Assembly: GCA_020161405.1 (NCBI GenBank) | Contig: JAIUOD010000004.1 | Location: 186,001-250,000 of the forward strand | Length of the DNA stretch: 64,000 bases | Reading direction: 5' to 3' | Source: Pseudomonadota bacterium | Lineage (GTDB): Bacteria > Pseudomonadota > Alphaproteobacteria > Caulobacterales > Aquidulcibacteraceae | Shown: positions 1 to 8,807 of the stretch, in pieces | Position numbering within the stretch: position 1 is the stretch's first letter | Layout: every line of letters begins with the position of its first letter | Notes under the pieces: model-generated | What the model was told of the DNA's origin: nothing | What the model saw: only the letters and a program-made list of their open reading frames with translations | The model's database searches: none | Position numbers and translations under genes: made by a program

Positions 1-215
1 AATTCATTAAGTGCGGCATTGCCCAAATCATTATCGGCGACAGCACCAACAAATTCTACATTATTTCCAAGTGATGAAAGTCCAACCGCAACATTTGCCT
101 CTGCACCGCCAATATAAGGGCGCAAATCACCTAAATCGCCAGCTTGCTGGCCATTTATTGATGTAAGTCGAATTAATAATTCACCGAAACAGACCACTTT
201 AGAATTATTGCGCAT
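1..215 (-). CDS. kdgK: PfkB-family sugar kinase, probable 2-keto-3-deoxygluconate kinase (partial)
   Basis: Incomplete: the gene runs off the left edge and only about 70 N-terminal residues are present. The opening VVCFGELLIRLTS followed by GGAEANVAVGLSSLG is the N-terminal signature of the PfkB/ribokinase sugar-kinase family. KDG kinase (KDG + ATP to KDPG) is inferred from the context, because kduI, kduD, uxaC and uxaA nearby all converge on KDG. Two in-frame ATGs exist, at 227 and 215. The one at 215 has GGAA six bases upstream and is preferred. It lies downstream of the TonB receptor gene on the same strand, behind a hairpin. The C-terminal catalytic DTxGAGD motif lies outside the window, so substrate and intactness cannot be judged. 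Confidence 0.72.
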   Translation of the reverse strand, partial: MRNNSKVVCFGELLIRLTSINGQQAGDLGDLRPYIGGAEANVAVGLSSLGNNVEFVGAVADNDLGNAALNE

Positions 216-243
216 TATTATTTCCATATTGTCTTAAATTGAA

Positions 244-273
244 TGAAGGGCGCTACTTACGCAGCACCCTTCA
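244..273 (-). terminator. Hairpin between TonB receptor gene and kinase gene
   Basis: TGAAGGG at 244-250 pairs with CCCTTCA at 267-273, and GCT/AGC extends the stem with one C-A mismatch. On the minus strand it follows the receptor stop codon and precedes a short T-containing stretch. It may be a partial terminator or attenuator that lowers kinase expression relative to the receptor, or a stabiliser of the receptor mRNA 3' end. Confidence 0.5.
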
Positions 274-318
274 GTTAGCAAAACACTGGGGATGTTTTAC
301 TGGGAAACATTTTGGTGC

Positions 319-3270
319 TTAAAATTTGTATCTTGCACCAAGATAGAATTGACGACCTGAATGGGCAATATCAAACAATAAATCACTTGCTTTATTGCCT
401 TGTGCAGTATCGTATGTAATACGGCTATCTTGTTCTTCATCAGTCAAATTAATTCCTTCAAGAACAAGGCTTAGGCGATCATTCACTTTGTATGAAATCT
501 GTGCATCAACCGAATTCACATCCAATTTGCCCCAGAAATCAGCAGAAGAACCCGGAAGCAATACCGACATATAACCATCACGGTGCGAATATGAAACGCG
601 GCCTGATAATTTGTCACCTTCATAATAAAGCGTTGCATTATAAGAATTTGGCGACATGCCAAGAAGATTATATTCTTTATAAACTGTCGCTGTTGCACTC
701 GAAGTCATCACATAATTAATTTTTGAATCAACATGCGTATAGTTCAAAATTGCGCCAGTTTTAGATAAGAAACCCGGTAAGAAGGTGAATGGCTGGCTTA
801 GTGAAATTTCATAACCAGTTAAATCACCACCTTTTGTATTTACAGGCTGCGTAACAGTATAAGTTGTTGCGCCAGTTTGCCCAGTTCCATCAAGCAATGA
901 CAAATCATATCCAGTTTCAGAATATGGAATTGTGCGAACCAAAGATTGAATCCATGTATCGATTTCTTTTTTAAATACGCTTACCGCAATCATAGTATCT
1001 TTATTTGGATACCATTCCACGCTCATATCATATGTTTTGGCACGAATTGGATCAAGATATGGGTTACCAATACTCAAAGTTTGCCCTGATGTGTTGATTG
1101 AACCACCTGGTGACAAGCTTGCAAGTGTTGGACGTGACATTACTTTTGATGCAGCAAAACGAACCAATAGGTTCTTCTGTGGTTCAATTGTTACGTTAAA
1201 TGAAGGCAAAGTGTCTTCATAAGAACGATTAATAGTGGTTGACGTAATTAAGCCGCCTTTTGCGATATAGCCATTCACAGTTTCGCCAGTTGATACATAA
1301 CGAACACCAAGATTTCCACGAACTGGCATTTGACCAAGATTAAAACGGTAATCCGATTGCAAATAAAGCGCAGTATCAGATTCTTCGGCACTACGATTAT
1401 TTGGTCTTGCGTTATTATTGGTCGCATTCATTGTGAACGCACCCCAAGAATTTACGCAATTACAATTATAATCAAACTTAGCACGAATTTTATCAAGATC
1501 TGGAACTAAATAAGTTGTGCCCGCAACATTGATAAGTTTTGAATACGAACCCATATTGCCGTTAATTTCGGTTACGATACCAGAACCCGGTGCCGCAGCT
1601 TCATTATTTGTAAGCGGGTCGGTTGTGTAACGACGCAATTCAGTAGTTTTAAAGCCAAATTGTTTATATGAACCACCAAATTTCAATTTGATATTATCAT
1701 TCATATTATATTTGAAATTAACCGAACCAGTATCAAAAGTATTTTCAACTGTAAGTGGGCGAAGACGAATTAATGAAGCGTCACCATTGGCATTGGTTGA
1801 TGAAGTTGCCGAAGATGCCGCCGCATATTGCCAATAGCAAGCCTGTGCGATTGTACAGCCAGTGGAGCTTGTACCATAATTCACCTTTGGATTTGCCATA
1901 TCGGTTAGATCATACGAATAACCTTTCACATTATATGATTCAAAAGTGAAAGTTGTTTGTTCCGAATTATCAAGGAATGATTTTGAATGACCGACAGTGA
2001 TATTTGTGCTTAATTTATCGGTGATTTTACTTTCCATGTTTAAATCATATTGATCAAACGTGGTTTTAAGTTTGTCAAAACGCATTTCAGAGCGCATATC
2101 AACATCATTGAAAGAAGCTTTGGTTATTACTTTGCGGCTATCAATTGTGTAATTATAAATATCGGTTTGTGGAACACCTGCGGTATTTCTTGAAAAAGAA
2201 ATAGGCTCCATATTATATTCGATACGATCGGCACCAAATTCAGAATGTAAAACATCAAAAGTGAAAGTCGTGTCTTCACTTGGGCGATATTGCAATGAAC
2301 CAGTTAGGCCAAGGCGTTTTTCATCGGTTTCAAAACGTGAATCACGCAAGAAACGCGGGTAAATTGCCTGTGTTACATTTAATGCTTCGCCAGTTAAAGT
2401 AGGGTTAGTTGAGCTTATTTCTGTAGTTGAACAAACGCGTGTTGTTGCCGTTGTACATGGCGTGATTGCATTAAAAGTTACGCCGCCATCTGTTGAATAA
2501 GATTGGAAACGACCCGCATTACCCGCAGAATATGCATTTTGCCAACGTCCAGAGTTTGAACCTTCTTCAACAATTTTACGACCAGTATAAGCAACAGAAA
2601 ATAAAGCACCAAATTTACCATCTTCTGAACGTTTAGACGCCATAAAAGTACCACGGCCCGACGCCTTTTCAGATAGGTCATTATAGCCAGCTTGAAGCGA
2701 GGCCGCCATTTGGTTTTCTTTAAAATCAAATGGGCGCGCAGAACGCAAATCAACCGTTGCACCAAGTGAGCCTTCTTCAACTTCCGCAGAAAGTGACTTA
2801 CGTACGGTCAAAGAATTAAACAATTCAGAAGCAAAAACATTAAAGTCAAAACCACGGCCGCGATTTGCGCCACCATCTTTATCTTTACCGCCTGTTGTTG
2901 AAATTGCTTCAAGGCCATTCAAACGAACGCGTGTGAAATCAGGGCCAAGACCACGAACAGTGATTGACTTGCCCTCACCGCCGTCACGGTCGATTGCAAC
3001 ACCTGGGATACGTTGCAAAGATTCTGCCAAATTATTATCTGGGAATTTGCCAATATCTTCGGCTTTGATTGTATCAACAATATCATTTTCAAGTTTTTTT
3101 GCGGCAATTGCAGAACGAACAGAAGACTTAAAGCCAGTTACAACAACAGTCTCTGAATTTTTTGAATTGGTTTCTTGGGCAATTGCACCACTCGCAAAAG
3201 CCATCGCCATAAGCGATGCACCAGTGCACAAAATCGCGCCCTTGCGATTGGACGTTTTATTCAATTTCAT
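319..3270 (-). CDS. TonB-dependent receptor, large Caulobacter-type, likely for pectin oligosaccharides
   Basis: A 983-residue outer-membrane receptor. The signal peptide covers about residues 1-31 (ending SGAIAQ). A TonB-box-like SETVVVTG follows, then the plug (EDIGKFPDNNLAESLQRIPGV, GKSITVRGLG, RVRLNG) up to about residue 180, then a long beta-barrel ending in an aromatic residue (GARYKF). Length and plug wording match the roughly 900-1000-residue receptors of the TIGR01782 type found beside glycan genes in Caulobacterales and sphingomonads. The start is supported by GGAGGAAGG just before ATG. Two copies of the GACACCGGTG(T/G)C palindrome lie upstream, at 3412 and 3489. The ligand is inferred from neighbours (PL1 lyase, kduI/kduD, uxaC); nothing in the protein itself names it. 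Confidence 0.9.
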   Translation of the reverse strand: MKLNKTSNRKGAILCTGASLMAMAFASGAIAQETNSKNSETVVVTGFKSSVRSAIAAKKLENDIVDTIKAEDIGKFPDNNLAESLQRIPGVAIDRDGGEGKSITVRGLGPDFTRVRLNGLEAISTTGGKDKDGGANRGRGFDFNVFASELFNSLTVRKSLSAEVEEGSLGATVDLRSARPFDFKENQMAASLQAGYNDLSEKASGRGTFMASKRSEDGKFGALFSVAYTGRKIVEEGSNSGRWQNAYSAGNAGRFQSYSTDGGVTFNAITPCTTATTRVCSTTEISSTNPTLTGEALNVTQAIYPRFLRDSRFETDEKRLGLTGSLQYRPSEDTTFTFDVLHSEFGADRIEYNMEPISFSRNTAGVPQTDIYNYTIDSRKVITKASFNDVDMRSEMRFDKLKTTFDQYDLNMESKITDKLSTNITVGHSKSFLDNSEQTTFTFESYNVKGYSYDLTDMANPKVNYGTSSTGCTIAQACYWQYAAASSATSSTNANGDASLIRLRPLTVENTFDTGSVNFKYNMNDNIKLKFGGSYKQFGFKTTELRRYTTDPLTNNEAAAPGSGIVTEINGNMGSYSKLINVAGTTYLVPDLDKIRAKFDYNCNCVNSWGAFTMNATNNNARPNNRSAEESDTALYLQSDYRFNLGQMPVRGNLGVRYVSTGETVNGYIAKGGLITSTTINRSYEDTLPSFNVTIEPQKNLLVRFAASKVMSRPTLASLSPGGSINTSGQTLSIGNPYLDPIRAKTYDMSVEWYPNKDTMIAVSVFKKEIDTWIQSLVRTIPYSETGYDLSLLDGTGQTGATTYTVTQPVNTKGGDLTGYEISLSQPFTFLPGFLSKTGAILNYTHVDSKINYVMTSSATATVYKEYNLLGMSPNSYNATLYYEGDKLSGRVSYSHRDGYMSVLLPGSSADFWGKLDVNSVDAQISYKVNDRLSLVLEGINLTDEEQDSRITYDTAQGNKASDLLFDIAHSGRQFYLGARYKF

Positions 3271-3411
3271 TTCCTTCCTCCCAGAATATCCATTTTTATG
3301 GATATTGAAAATTCTTTTTGATGCCGCATCTGGTTTTTATGATTTCGGCATATATTAATTTGCGCGTTTTAATTTTTCACACACAATCTTATTCATAATT
3401 TAATCAAATAA

Positions 3412-3423
3412 GACACCGGTGTC
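3412..3423. promoter_or_regulatory. LacI-type operator candidate, perfect palindrome GACACCGGTGTC
   Basis: Perfect 12-bp palindrome about 140 bp upstream of the TonB receptor start. The same word occurs at 7486 and 8764, with near-copies at 3489, 4958 and 18667, always around the uronate genes. Binding by the LacI-family regulator encoded at 7541-8725 is inferred. Confidence 0.7.
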
Positions 3424-3488
3424 ATTTTAAAGCGCTAATCTTTATAGAAGCCAAGATAAACTCACAAATCTAAAAAATCAAGCAAAAT

Positions 3489-3500
3489 GACACCGGTGGC
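3489..3500. promoter_or_regulatory. LacI-type operator candidate, one mismatch (GACACCGGTGGC)
   Basis: Second copy in the same intergenic region, 77 bp from the first (about seven helical turns) and 11 of 12 bases identical. Two sites in phase could allow cooperative binding or looping at the receptor promoter. The rest of 3271-3530 is AT-rich with no gene visible. Confidence 0.6.
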
Positions 3501-3530
3501 GCAAACTTTTTGCATTGCCGATTTTATGAA

Positions 3531-4352
3531 TTAAATTGGCTTAAATTCTCTTGTTACAATATTGAAAATACACATGATTTTATCTTCTACTGCAAACCTT
3601 ACCTCAGCACCTTGACCGATATTTACGTCATGTATGCCAGTAGATGCGCCAGATGATATTAGCTGCCCCTTTTTCAAAGGCATTTTTCGTTCCGCCAAAT
3701 GCCCAGCAAGCCAAGCAATTGCAGCAAGCGGGCCATTTGGCATTGAAAACAATCCGCCTTTCCCAACAAGCAAGCCATCAACAAATGATTGGGCATTGTA
3801 TTTCTTACATTCTTGCACACTTAATTGGTCTGCGTTTTCAATATCGCCAAGTTTTTCACCAAGAATCAAACCAAAATTATTGCCAAAATCCGATGCAACA
3901 ACTGTTGGGCCATATGAATTAATGTCAAAAATTGGCGAACCTGCCATTTCAATCCCCGCATAAATTGCATTGATTAATTGGGCGGCTTCTTCTTGCGAAT
4001 ATTGGATTTTTGACGGATCTGCATCTTTTGCAATTTCAAAAACATATTCAGCCTCAACAGCGGCAAAACCGCCATTGAATAAATTAACCTCATTGGTTTT
4101 TGCAATTTTTTGAAAATTACATTCAAAAATTGGCCCTGTTAAACGCTCCGTGCTATGTAAGTCATGTAAATCAGGTGCTAAGCGTCCAATTTTCCAGCCG
4201 ATGATTTTATCGCCATATAATTTTATTGCTTCATCTTGCACATGATATGAATAATCGAGTGATTTTGGAATATCTGTTGGAAATTTGGCAAAAGCACCAC
4301 CATTTTTGCGCGCTTCAACCAAAATTTTTGCAAGTTCCTTTGCATCCATCAT
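3531..4352 (-). CDS. 2-keto-4-pentenoate hydratase / FAH-fold family protein
   Basis: About 273 residues, typical length for the MhpD/HpcG hydratase-decarboxylase branch of the fumarylacetoacetase-fold superfamily. Visible family wording: GWKIGRLAPDL near the N-terminus, a metal-site-like acidic segment AAVEAEYVFEI, IYAGIEMAGSPI, and SGASTGIHDVNIGQG near the C-terminus. A longer reading starts at 4364, but ATG at 4350-4352 overlaps the kduD stop as ATGA, the usual coupled arrangement, so 4352 is chosen. It is the last gene of the uxaC-kduI-kduD operon. This family normally acts on catechol meta-cleavage products. In this operon it more likely acts on a sugar-derived 2-keto acid, but the substrate is not known. 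Confidence 0.8.
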   Translation of the reverse strand: MMDAKELAKILVEARKNGGAFAKFPTDIPKSLDYSYHVQDEAIKLYGDKIIGWKIGRLAPDLHDLHSTERLTGPIFECNFQKIAKTNEVNLFNGGFAAVEAEYVFEIAKDADPSKIQYSQEEAAQLINAIYAGIEMAGSPIFDINSYGPTVVASDFGNNFGLILGEKLGDIENADQLSVQECKKYNAQSFVDGLLVGKGGLFSMPNGPLAAIAWLAGHLAERKMPLKKGQLISSGASTGIHDVNIGQGAEVRFAVEDKIMCIFNIVTREFKPI

Positions 4353-5104
4353 CTTGCAAGCCATCCGCCATCAACAGGGATAATCGCGCCATTCACATAA
4401 TCAGAAGCAGAAGACGCAAGAAATACGGCAGCGCCACCTAAATCAGAGGGCAAGCCCCAACGTGCCGCAGGAATACGCCCTAAAATCTCGTTTGAGCGTG
4501 CTTCATCTGCACGCAATTGTGCCGTATTATCTGTCGCCATATAGCCAGGGGCAATTGCGTTAATATTAATATTTTTTGACGCCCATTCATTTGCCAAAAG
4601 GCGCGTAATACCTGCAATACCAGATTTTGATGCGGTATAAGAAGGAACACGAATACCGCCTTGGAAAGATAACATAGAGGCAATATTGATAATTTTACCA
4701 CCGCCATTAGCAATCATGTGACGACCAACTGCCTGCGCCATAAAGAATGCACCCTTTATGTTCACATTCATTACATCGTCCCAATCTTTTTCAGAAAAAT
4801 CAACCGCATCGGCGCGGCGAATAAGGCCCGCATTATTGACCAAGATGTCAATATGGCCATATTTTTTCAAAGTTGTTTCAACAACATCATTAATAGGTTC
4901 AAGACTTCCAAGATTGGCATCGATATTTATAAATTCGCGCCCCAACTCTTTCACCTTTACACCGGTGTCATCCGCAGGTGAAATTCCAGCCGCCGCAATA
5001 TCTGCGCCTGCTTCGGCAAGTGCCAAGGCAATACCCTGCCCAAGGCCAGTATTTGCGCCAGTAACAAGCGCAACCTTGCCTGTTAAATCGAATAATTTAG
5101 TCAT
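4349..5104 (-). CDS. kduD: 2-dehydro-3-deoxy-D-gluconate 5-dehydrogenase (SDR family)
   Basis: A 251-residue classical short-chain dehydrogenase. The cofactor motif TGANTGLGQG is at residues 15-24, NNAG at 90-93, Ser in NIASMLS at about 143, and YTASK at 156-160 (Tyr and Lys of the catalytic tetrad). It ends in the usual PVDGGWLAR. KduD reduces 3-deoxy-D-glycero-2,5-hexodiulosonate to KDG with NAD(P)H. The pairing with kduI directly upstream makes this the best assignment over other SDRs. A longer frame begins at 5137, but ATG at 5104 has GGGAG seven bases upstream. The stop overlaps the start of the hydratase gene (ATGA). A near-copy of the locus operator lies inside this gene at 4958-4969. 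Confidence 0.92.
   Translation of the reverse strand: MTKLFDLTGKVALVTGANTGLGQGIALALAEAGADIAAAGISPADDTGVKVKELGREFINIDANLGSLEPINDVVETTLKKYGHIDILVNNAGLIRRADAVDFSEKDWDDVMNVNIKGAFFMAQAVGRHMIANGGGKIINIASMLSFQGGIRVPSYTASKSGIAGITRLLANEWASKNININAIAPGYMATDNTAQLRADEARSNEILGRIPAARWGLPSDLGGAAVFLASSASDYVNGAIIPVDGGWLAR
4958..4969. promoter_or_regulatory. Intragenic operator-like word inside kduD (11 of 12 match)
   Basis: TACACCGGTGTC lies within the kduD coding sequence, where it encodes part of DDTGVK. It differs from the perfect operator only at the outermost base. It could act as a roadblock or auxiliary site, or it could be chance coding sequence. Confidence 0.35.
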
Positions 5105-5121
5105 TCTGCCACTCCCGTTAT

Positions 5122-5988
5122 CTATGCTAATTGGCAAATATCAAGAACTTTCATATCGGTATAATCAAGGTTTTCACCACCCATTGCCCAAATGAAACTA
5201 TAATTAGATGTACCTGCGCCCATATGAATTGACCAAGGCGGTGAAACCACCGCTTCATTATTTTGCATTACAATATGGCGGCAATTATCAGGTTCACCCA
5301 TAAAATGGAAAACACGGTCATTTTCGCCCAAGCCATAATAGAAATAAACTTCTGAACGCCTATCGTGCAAATGTGGCGGCATTGTATTCCAAACCGAACC
5401 AGGTGATAAAATGGTAATGCCCAAAAGCAATTGGCAAGATTTAACCGTTGTTGGCACGATATATTGATAAATCACGCGTTGATTTGATTGCTCAAGTGAG
5501 CCGCGCTCTAAAGGAACAGCCGCGTCAATTGAGATTTTTTTAGTTTCATAGCGCGCATGTGCAGGTGTTGAAGTTAAATAAAACATCGCAGGGTTTGATG
5601 TATCAACAGATTTGAAAACCACTTTTTCAGAACCCATTGCAATATAAAGCCCATCTTTTGGCCCAAGTTCAAACACAACGCCATCAACCTCAATAATGCC
5701 CGCGCCAGAACCAACATTAATTGCACCTAATTCACGACGCTCTAAAAATGGATGCCCCTTTGCGCTTTCTGGTTCAGTTTGTGCAGGTAATTCAACTTGT
5801 GCAGATTTTGGGAACGCGCCACCAATTACAAAGCGTTCAAAATGTGTATAATGTAGAACAACCGCATCTTCACCAAACAAGCCATCAAGCAAATATTTTT
5901 GGCGTAATTCTTCATTATCCGCGCCAATCATCATATCGGGATGTGTCGCATAATAGGTTTTTGTATAAATTGAATGTTTATCGCACAT
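5122..5988 (-). CDS. kduI: 5-dehydro-4-deoxy-D-glucuronate isomerase
   Basis: 288 residues, close to the roughly 280 of the family. KduI is a cytoplasmic zinc cupin that isomerises 4-deoxy-L-threo-5-hexosulose uronate, the product of pectate lyase action, to 3-deoxy-D-glycero-2,5-hexodiulosonate, the KduD substrate. The metal-site segment [15 protein letters not shown] (two His, one Glu) is in the C-terminal half, followed by [11 protein letters not shown] carrying the last His ligand. The N-terminal [19 protein letters not shown] is characteristic. ATG at 5988 follows AAGG at good spacing. It lies 10 bp after uxaC and 17 bp before the kduD start, so all are likely one transcript. Confidence 0.96.
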   Translation of the reverse strand: MCDKHSIYTKTYYATHPDMMIGADNEELRQKYLLDGLFGEDAVVLHYTHFERFVIGGAFPKSAQVELPAQTEPESAKGHPFLERRELGAINVGSGAGIIEVDGVVFELGPKDGLYIAMGSEKVVFKSVDTSNPAMFYLTSTPAHARYETKKISIDAAVPLERGSLEQSNQRVIYQYIVPTTVKSCQLLLGITILSPGSVWNTMPPHLHDRRSEVYFYYGLGENDRVFHFMGEPDNCRHIVMQNNEAVVSPPWSIHMGAGTSNYSFIWAMGGENLDYTDMKVLDICQLA

Positions 5989-5998
5989 TTTGCTACCT

Positions 5999-7447
5999 TT
6001 ATAATTTGTATGCCGCTTTTGGCAGTTTATAGGTTAAATCAGAAATAATTTCGTGGGCTTCATCCATATTAAGGCGATGACTTGCAACAAGGCTTGCAAG
6101 ATAGCGTGCATCAATACGCCTTGCCATATCATGTCGCGCAGGAATTGATAAAAAGGCGCGCGTGTCATCATTGAAACCAATTGTATTATAAAAGCCCGCA
6201 CTTGGCGTTATATTTTCGCGGAATTTCAACATCCCCTCTGGGCAATCATTAAACCACCACGCAGGGCCAAGTTTTAATGCAGGATAATGCCCCGCCATTG
6301 GCCCAAGTTCGCGCGCATAAGTTGTTTCATCAAGCGTGAATAGAATAATTGACAGGTCTTTTTCATTACCAAACCTATCCAATAATGGCTTTAATGAGTA
6401 GATATAATCGGTTGGGCTTGGGTGGTCCCCACCTTTATCACGCCCATATTTATCAAATAGCTTTTTATTATGATTGCGATAAGCACCAGCGTGTATTTGC
6501 AAAACCAAGCCATCTTCAAGGCTCATTTTGGCAAATTCAGTAAGCATTTGCGCGCGAAATAATGATGCATCTTTTGCATCATGCTTTTTAGTCAAGATTT
6601 TTTGATACAGGGCATCCGCCTGTGCGCCGCTTAAATCTGCGGTCTGTGCAGTCGGATGCCCATGATCGCTTGACGTGACACCTGTTGATTTAAAATAAGC
6701 ACGGCGATTTTGATGGGCGCGTAAATAAGATTTGAAATCACCCAAATCCTCGCCAGATAATTCACCAAAAACTGGCAAATCATTATAAAAATTTTCATGT
6801 TCAGCATCGACCACATTATCGGGGCGATAGGCCGAAATAATCCGCCCATTCCAGCCAGAATTCAATATGGCTTTATGATGATTTAATTCATCAATTGGGC
6901 TTTCAGTGGTTGAAATAACTTCGATATTGAAACGTTCAAACAAAGCGCGCGGTTTAAAATTATCTTGCGCCAATGTTTCGTTTATTGCGTCATAATAAAA
7001 ATCGGCGGAATGTTCATCCAAGATAATATCAAAACCAAAAACCTCGGCAAAAACGTGATTAAGCCAAATATGACTTGCAGTACCGCGCATTAAATAGAAA
7101 TTTTTAGCAAATGTTTGCCATGCTTTACGCGGGTCAGTTGGAGGTTTTCCAGTGCGCGATGAAACACATAAATCATCCAAATCAATGCCTTGCGAATAAA
7201 GCATACGAAAAACATAATGATCTGGCGCTAAAAATAATTCGGTTGCATTGGTAAAGTTTTTATTTTCAGAAAACCATGAAGGATCTGTATGCCCATGCGG
7301 CGAAATAATTGGCATATCGCGCACTGCTTCATACAAATCGCGCGCAATTTTACGCTCGACATCCATTGGTGAGAATAGTCTATCTTCGCTAAACACCATT
7401 TTGGGCGATTTTATATTGGCATATTGTTTTATGCTTACCTGTGGCAA
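5999..7447 (-). CDS. uxaC: Uronate isomerase (glucuronate/galacturonate isomerase)
   Basis: About 470-482 residues, amidohydrolase superfamily. It converts D-galacturonate to D-tagaturonate and D-glucuronate to D-fructuronate in the cytoplasm. Family wording seen: [22 protein letters not shown], then [12 protein letters not shown] (the HxH metal motif), a central [14 protein letters not shown], and C-terminal [15 protein letters not shown]. The longest reading begins with TTG at 7447, preceded by AAGGGATAGGGAA. An in-frame ATG at 7399, just before EDRLF, is a shorter alternative. The start is therefore uncertain by 16 residues. It is the first gene of the uxaC-kduI-kduD-hydratase operon, with a perfect operator at 7486 in the 93-bp leader. 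Confidence 0.95.
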   Translation of the reverse strand: MPQVSIKQYANIKSPKMVFSEDRLFSPMDVERKIARDLYEAVRDMPIISPHGHTDPSWFSENKNFTNATELFLAPDHYVFRMLYSQGIDLDDLCVSSRTGKPPTDPRKAWQTFAKNFYLMRGTASHIWLNHVFAEVFGFDIILDEHSADFYYDAINETLAQDNFKPRALFERFNIEVISTTESPIDELNHHKAILNSGWNGRIISAYRPDNVVDAEHENFYNDLPVFGELSGEDLGDFKSYLRAHQNRRAYFKSTGVTSSDHGHPTAQTADLSGAQADALYQKILTKKHDAKDASLFRAQMLTEFAKMSLEDGLVLQIHAGAYRNHNKKLFDKYGRDKGGDHPSPTDYIYSLKPLLDRFGNEKDLSIILFTLDETTYARELGPMAGHYPALKLGPAWWFNDCPEGMLKFRENITPSAGFYNTIGFNDDTRAFLSIPARHDMARRIDARYLASLVASHRLNMDEAHEIISDLTYKLPKAAYKL

Positions 7448-7485
7448 TTCCCTATCCCTTGTTTTTCTTACGCTTACAATAAATA

Positions 7486-7497
7486 GACACCGGTGTC
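7486..7497. promoter_or_regulatory. LacI-type operator candidate upstream of uxaC
   Basis: Perfect GACACCGGTGTC about 40 bp upstream of uxaC, in the short gap behind the regulator gene. A position this close to the start fits repression of the uxaC-kduI-kduD-hydratase operon. Confidence 0.7.
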
Positions 7498-7540
7498 ATT
7501 AACAAAATGCAATGTAAATCTCAATTTTGCAGTTAATGAA

Positions 7541-8725
7541 TTATTGCGGAGCTTTTGTTGAATTTCTTAGGATTAAATTTGAATCAAACAATATGGTTTT
7601 TGCCACCTCACTTTGTGGACTTAATACAATATTTGCCGCCATTTTCGCCATATCGCGGGTCGGCAATCTAACCGTTGTTAAGGCAGGTGTCAGGCGCGGC
7701 GCAAGCGGGCTATCATCAAAACCAACCACACTTAAATCATCGGGAATTTTCAAGCCATGTTCATAGGCGGCCTTATAAACCCCTGCCGCCATTTCATCAT
7801 TACTGGCTATAATTGCACTTGGGCGATTCTTATTTGAAAGAATAATATTTGCCGCTTCATATCCAGATTCAAATGAATAATCGCCCGCAACATCAATTTC
7901 GCTATCAATCTCTATTGAATATTTGGCAAGGCCAGCCAAAAAACCTGCCCGCCTTTCATGTGCGGATGGGTAAATTTGATTACCGCGTATAAAGCCAATT
8001 CTTTTATGTCCTATTTGCGCCAAATGCACCGCCGCCATTTCGCAGCCAATTTTATCAACCGAAACAATCTGATTTGAATCAATTGGCGGGTCATATTTTG
8101 CGCCATCACGCGCGCTAATACGAACATAAGGAACATCAAGCCTATCAAGCAATGCTAATAATTGTCTATCTTCGGCAATTGGGGGCAAAATTATTATGCC
8201 CGACAATCTTTGCATCAAAATGAAATCTTCAATTTCATTTACAAGATTTGGTGCATTCCTATCGCATGGGTGAACCACCAATTCATTTCCCGTGCCACGC
8301 AAAGCGTCAAGAACACCCAATTGCATATTCACAACATATTGCGCATTTGGATTGTCATAAATCATCCCAATCAGGAATGAACGCCTAAACGCAAGTGCAC
8401 GCGCCTGTGGATTAGGCTTAAAACCAATTTTCTTTATAATCTCACTAACCAATGCGCGGGTTTCAGATTTAACATTTTCAGAATTATTTATGATTCGCGA
8501 AACCGTTTTTTTTGAAACACCTGAAATTGAAGCCACATCATTAATCGTCGGGCTATTTTTGTTTTGCAACAAATCCTCAATCGCCTTTAAAGTTTGGGCA
8601 TCAAGAATGATTTCTTCATTTTCCAATGGTTTTATCTTTTCTTCTTTTTGGCTTTGCTGCATTATTTTGCTTTCGGATTTGCCGCGATTTAATTTTATAT
8701 GATTTAACTTTTTTACTAATAGCAT
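7541..8725 (-). CDS. LacI-family transcriptional regulator of the uronate locus
   Basis: 394 residues, longer than the usual 330-350 because of about 55 extra N-terminal residues rich in Lys/Glu. The helix-turn-helix TINDVASISGVSKKTVSRIIN lies at about residues 58-78 and is followed by the hinge FKPNPQARALA. The periplasmic-binding-protein-like effector domain follows (GMIYDNPNAQYV, ASNDEMAAGVYKAA, VVGFDDSPLAPRLTPALTTVR). It sits between two gene sets that carry the GACACCGGTGTC word, including one site in its own upstream region (8764). It is the obvious candidate to bind that word, with a uronate or KDG-type inducer (inference). The start is uncertain: an in-frame ATG at 8662 would remove 21 residues, and neither start has a strong ribosome binding site. 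Confidence 0.9.
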   Translation of the reverse strand: MLLVKKLNHIKLNRGKSESKIMQQSQKEEKIKPLENEEIILDAQTLKAIEDLLQNKNSPTINDVASISGVSKKTVSRIINNSENVKSETRALVSEIIKKIGFKPNPQARALAFRRSFLIGMIYDNPNAQYVVNMQLGVLDALRGTGNELVVHPCDRNAPNLVNEIEDFILMQRLSGIIILPPIAEDRQLLALLDRLDVPYVRISARDGAKYDPPIDSNQIVSVDKIGCEMAAVHLAQIGHKRIGFIRGNQIYPSAHERRAGFLAGLAKYSIEIDSEIDVAGDYSFESGYEAANIILSNKNRPSAIIASNDEMAAGVYKAAYEHGLKIPDDLSVVGFDDSPLAPRLTPALTTVRLPTRDMAKMAANIVLSPQSEVAKTILFDSNLILRNSTKAPQ

Positions 8726-8763
8726 GATAAATTAACTTGCCAAGTCGCTATTGATTGTAATAT

Positions 8764-8775
8764 GACACCGGTGTC
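8764..8775. promoter_or_regulatory. LacI-type operator candidate in the divergent regulator/uxaA region
   Basis: Perfect GACACCGGTGTC in the 82-bp gap between the divergently transcribed regulator (start 8725) and uxaA (start 8808). One site could control both autoregulation and the uxaA operon. Confidence 0.72.
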
Positions 8776-8807
8776 TTTATAAAATATTACTAAGGCTTCA
8801 ATTTTTA

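Noticed and set aside
2933..3358. Plus-strand open frame of about 141 codons over the 5' end of the first receptor gene
   Set aside because: It is the complement of a conserved signal peptide and plug region, with no support of its own.
4758..5195. Open frame antisense to kduD/kduI (about 145 codons)
   Set aside because: It overlaps two well-supported genes on the other strand and its translation is low-complexity.
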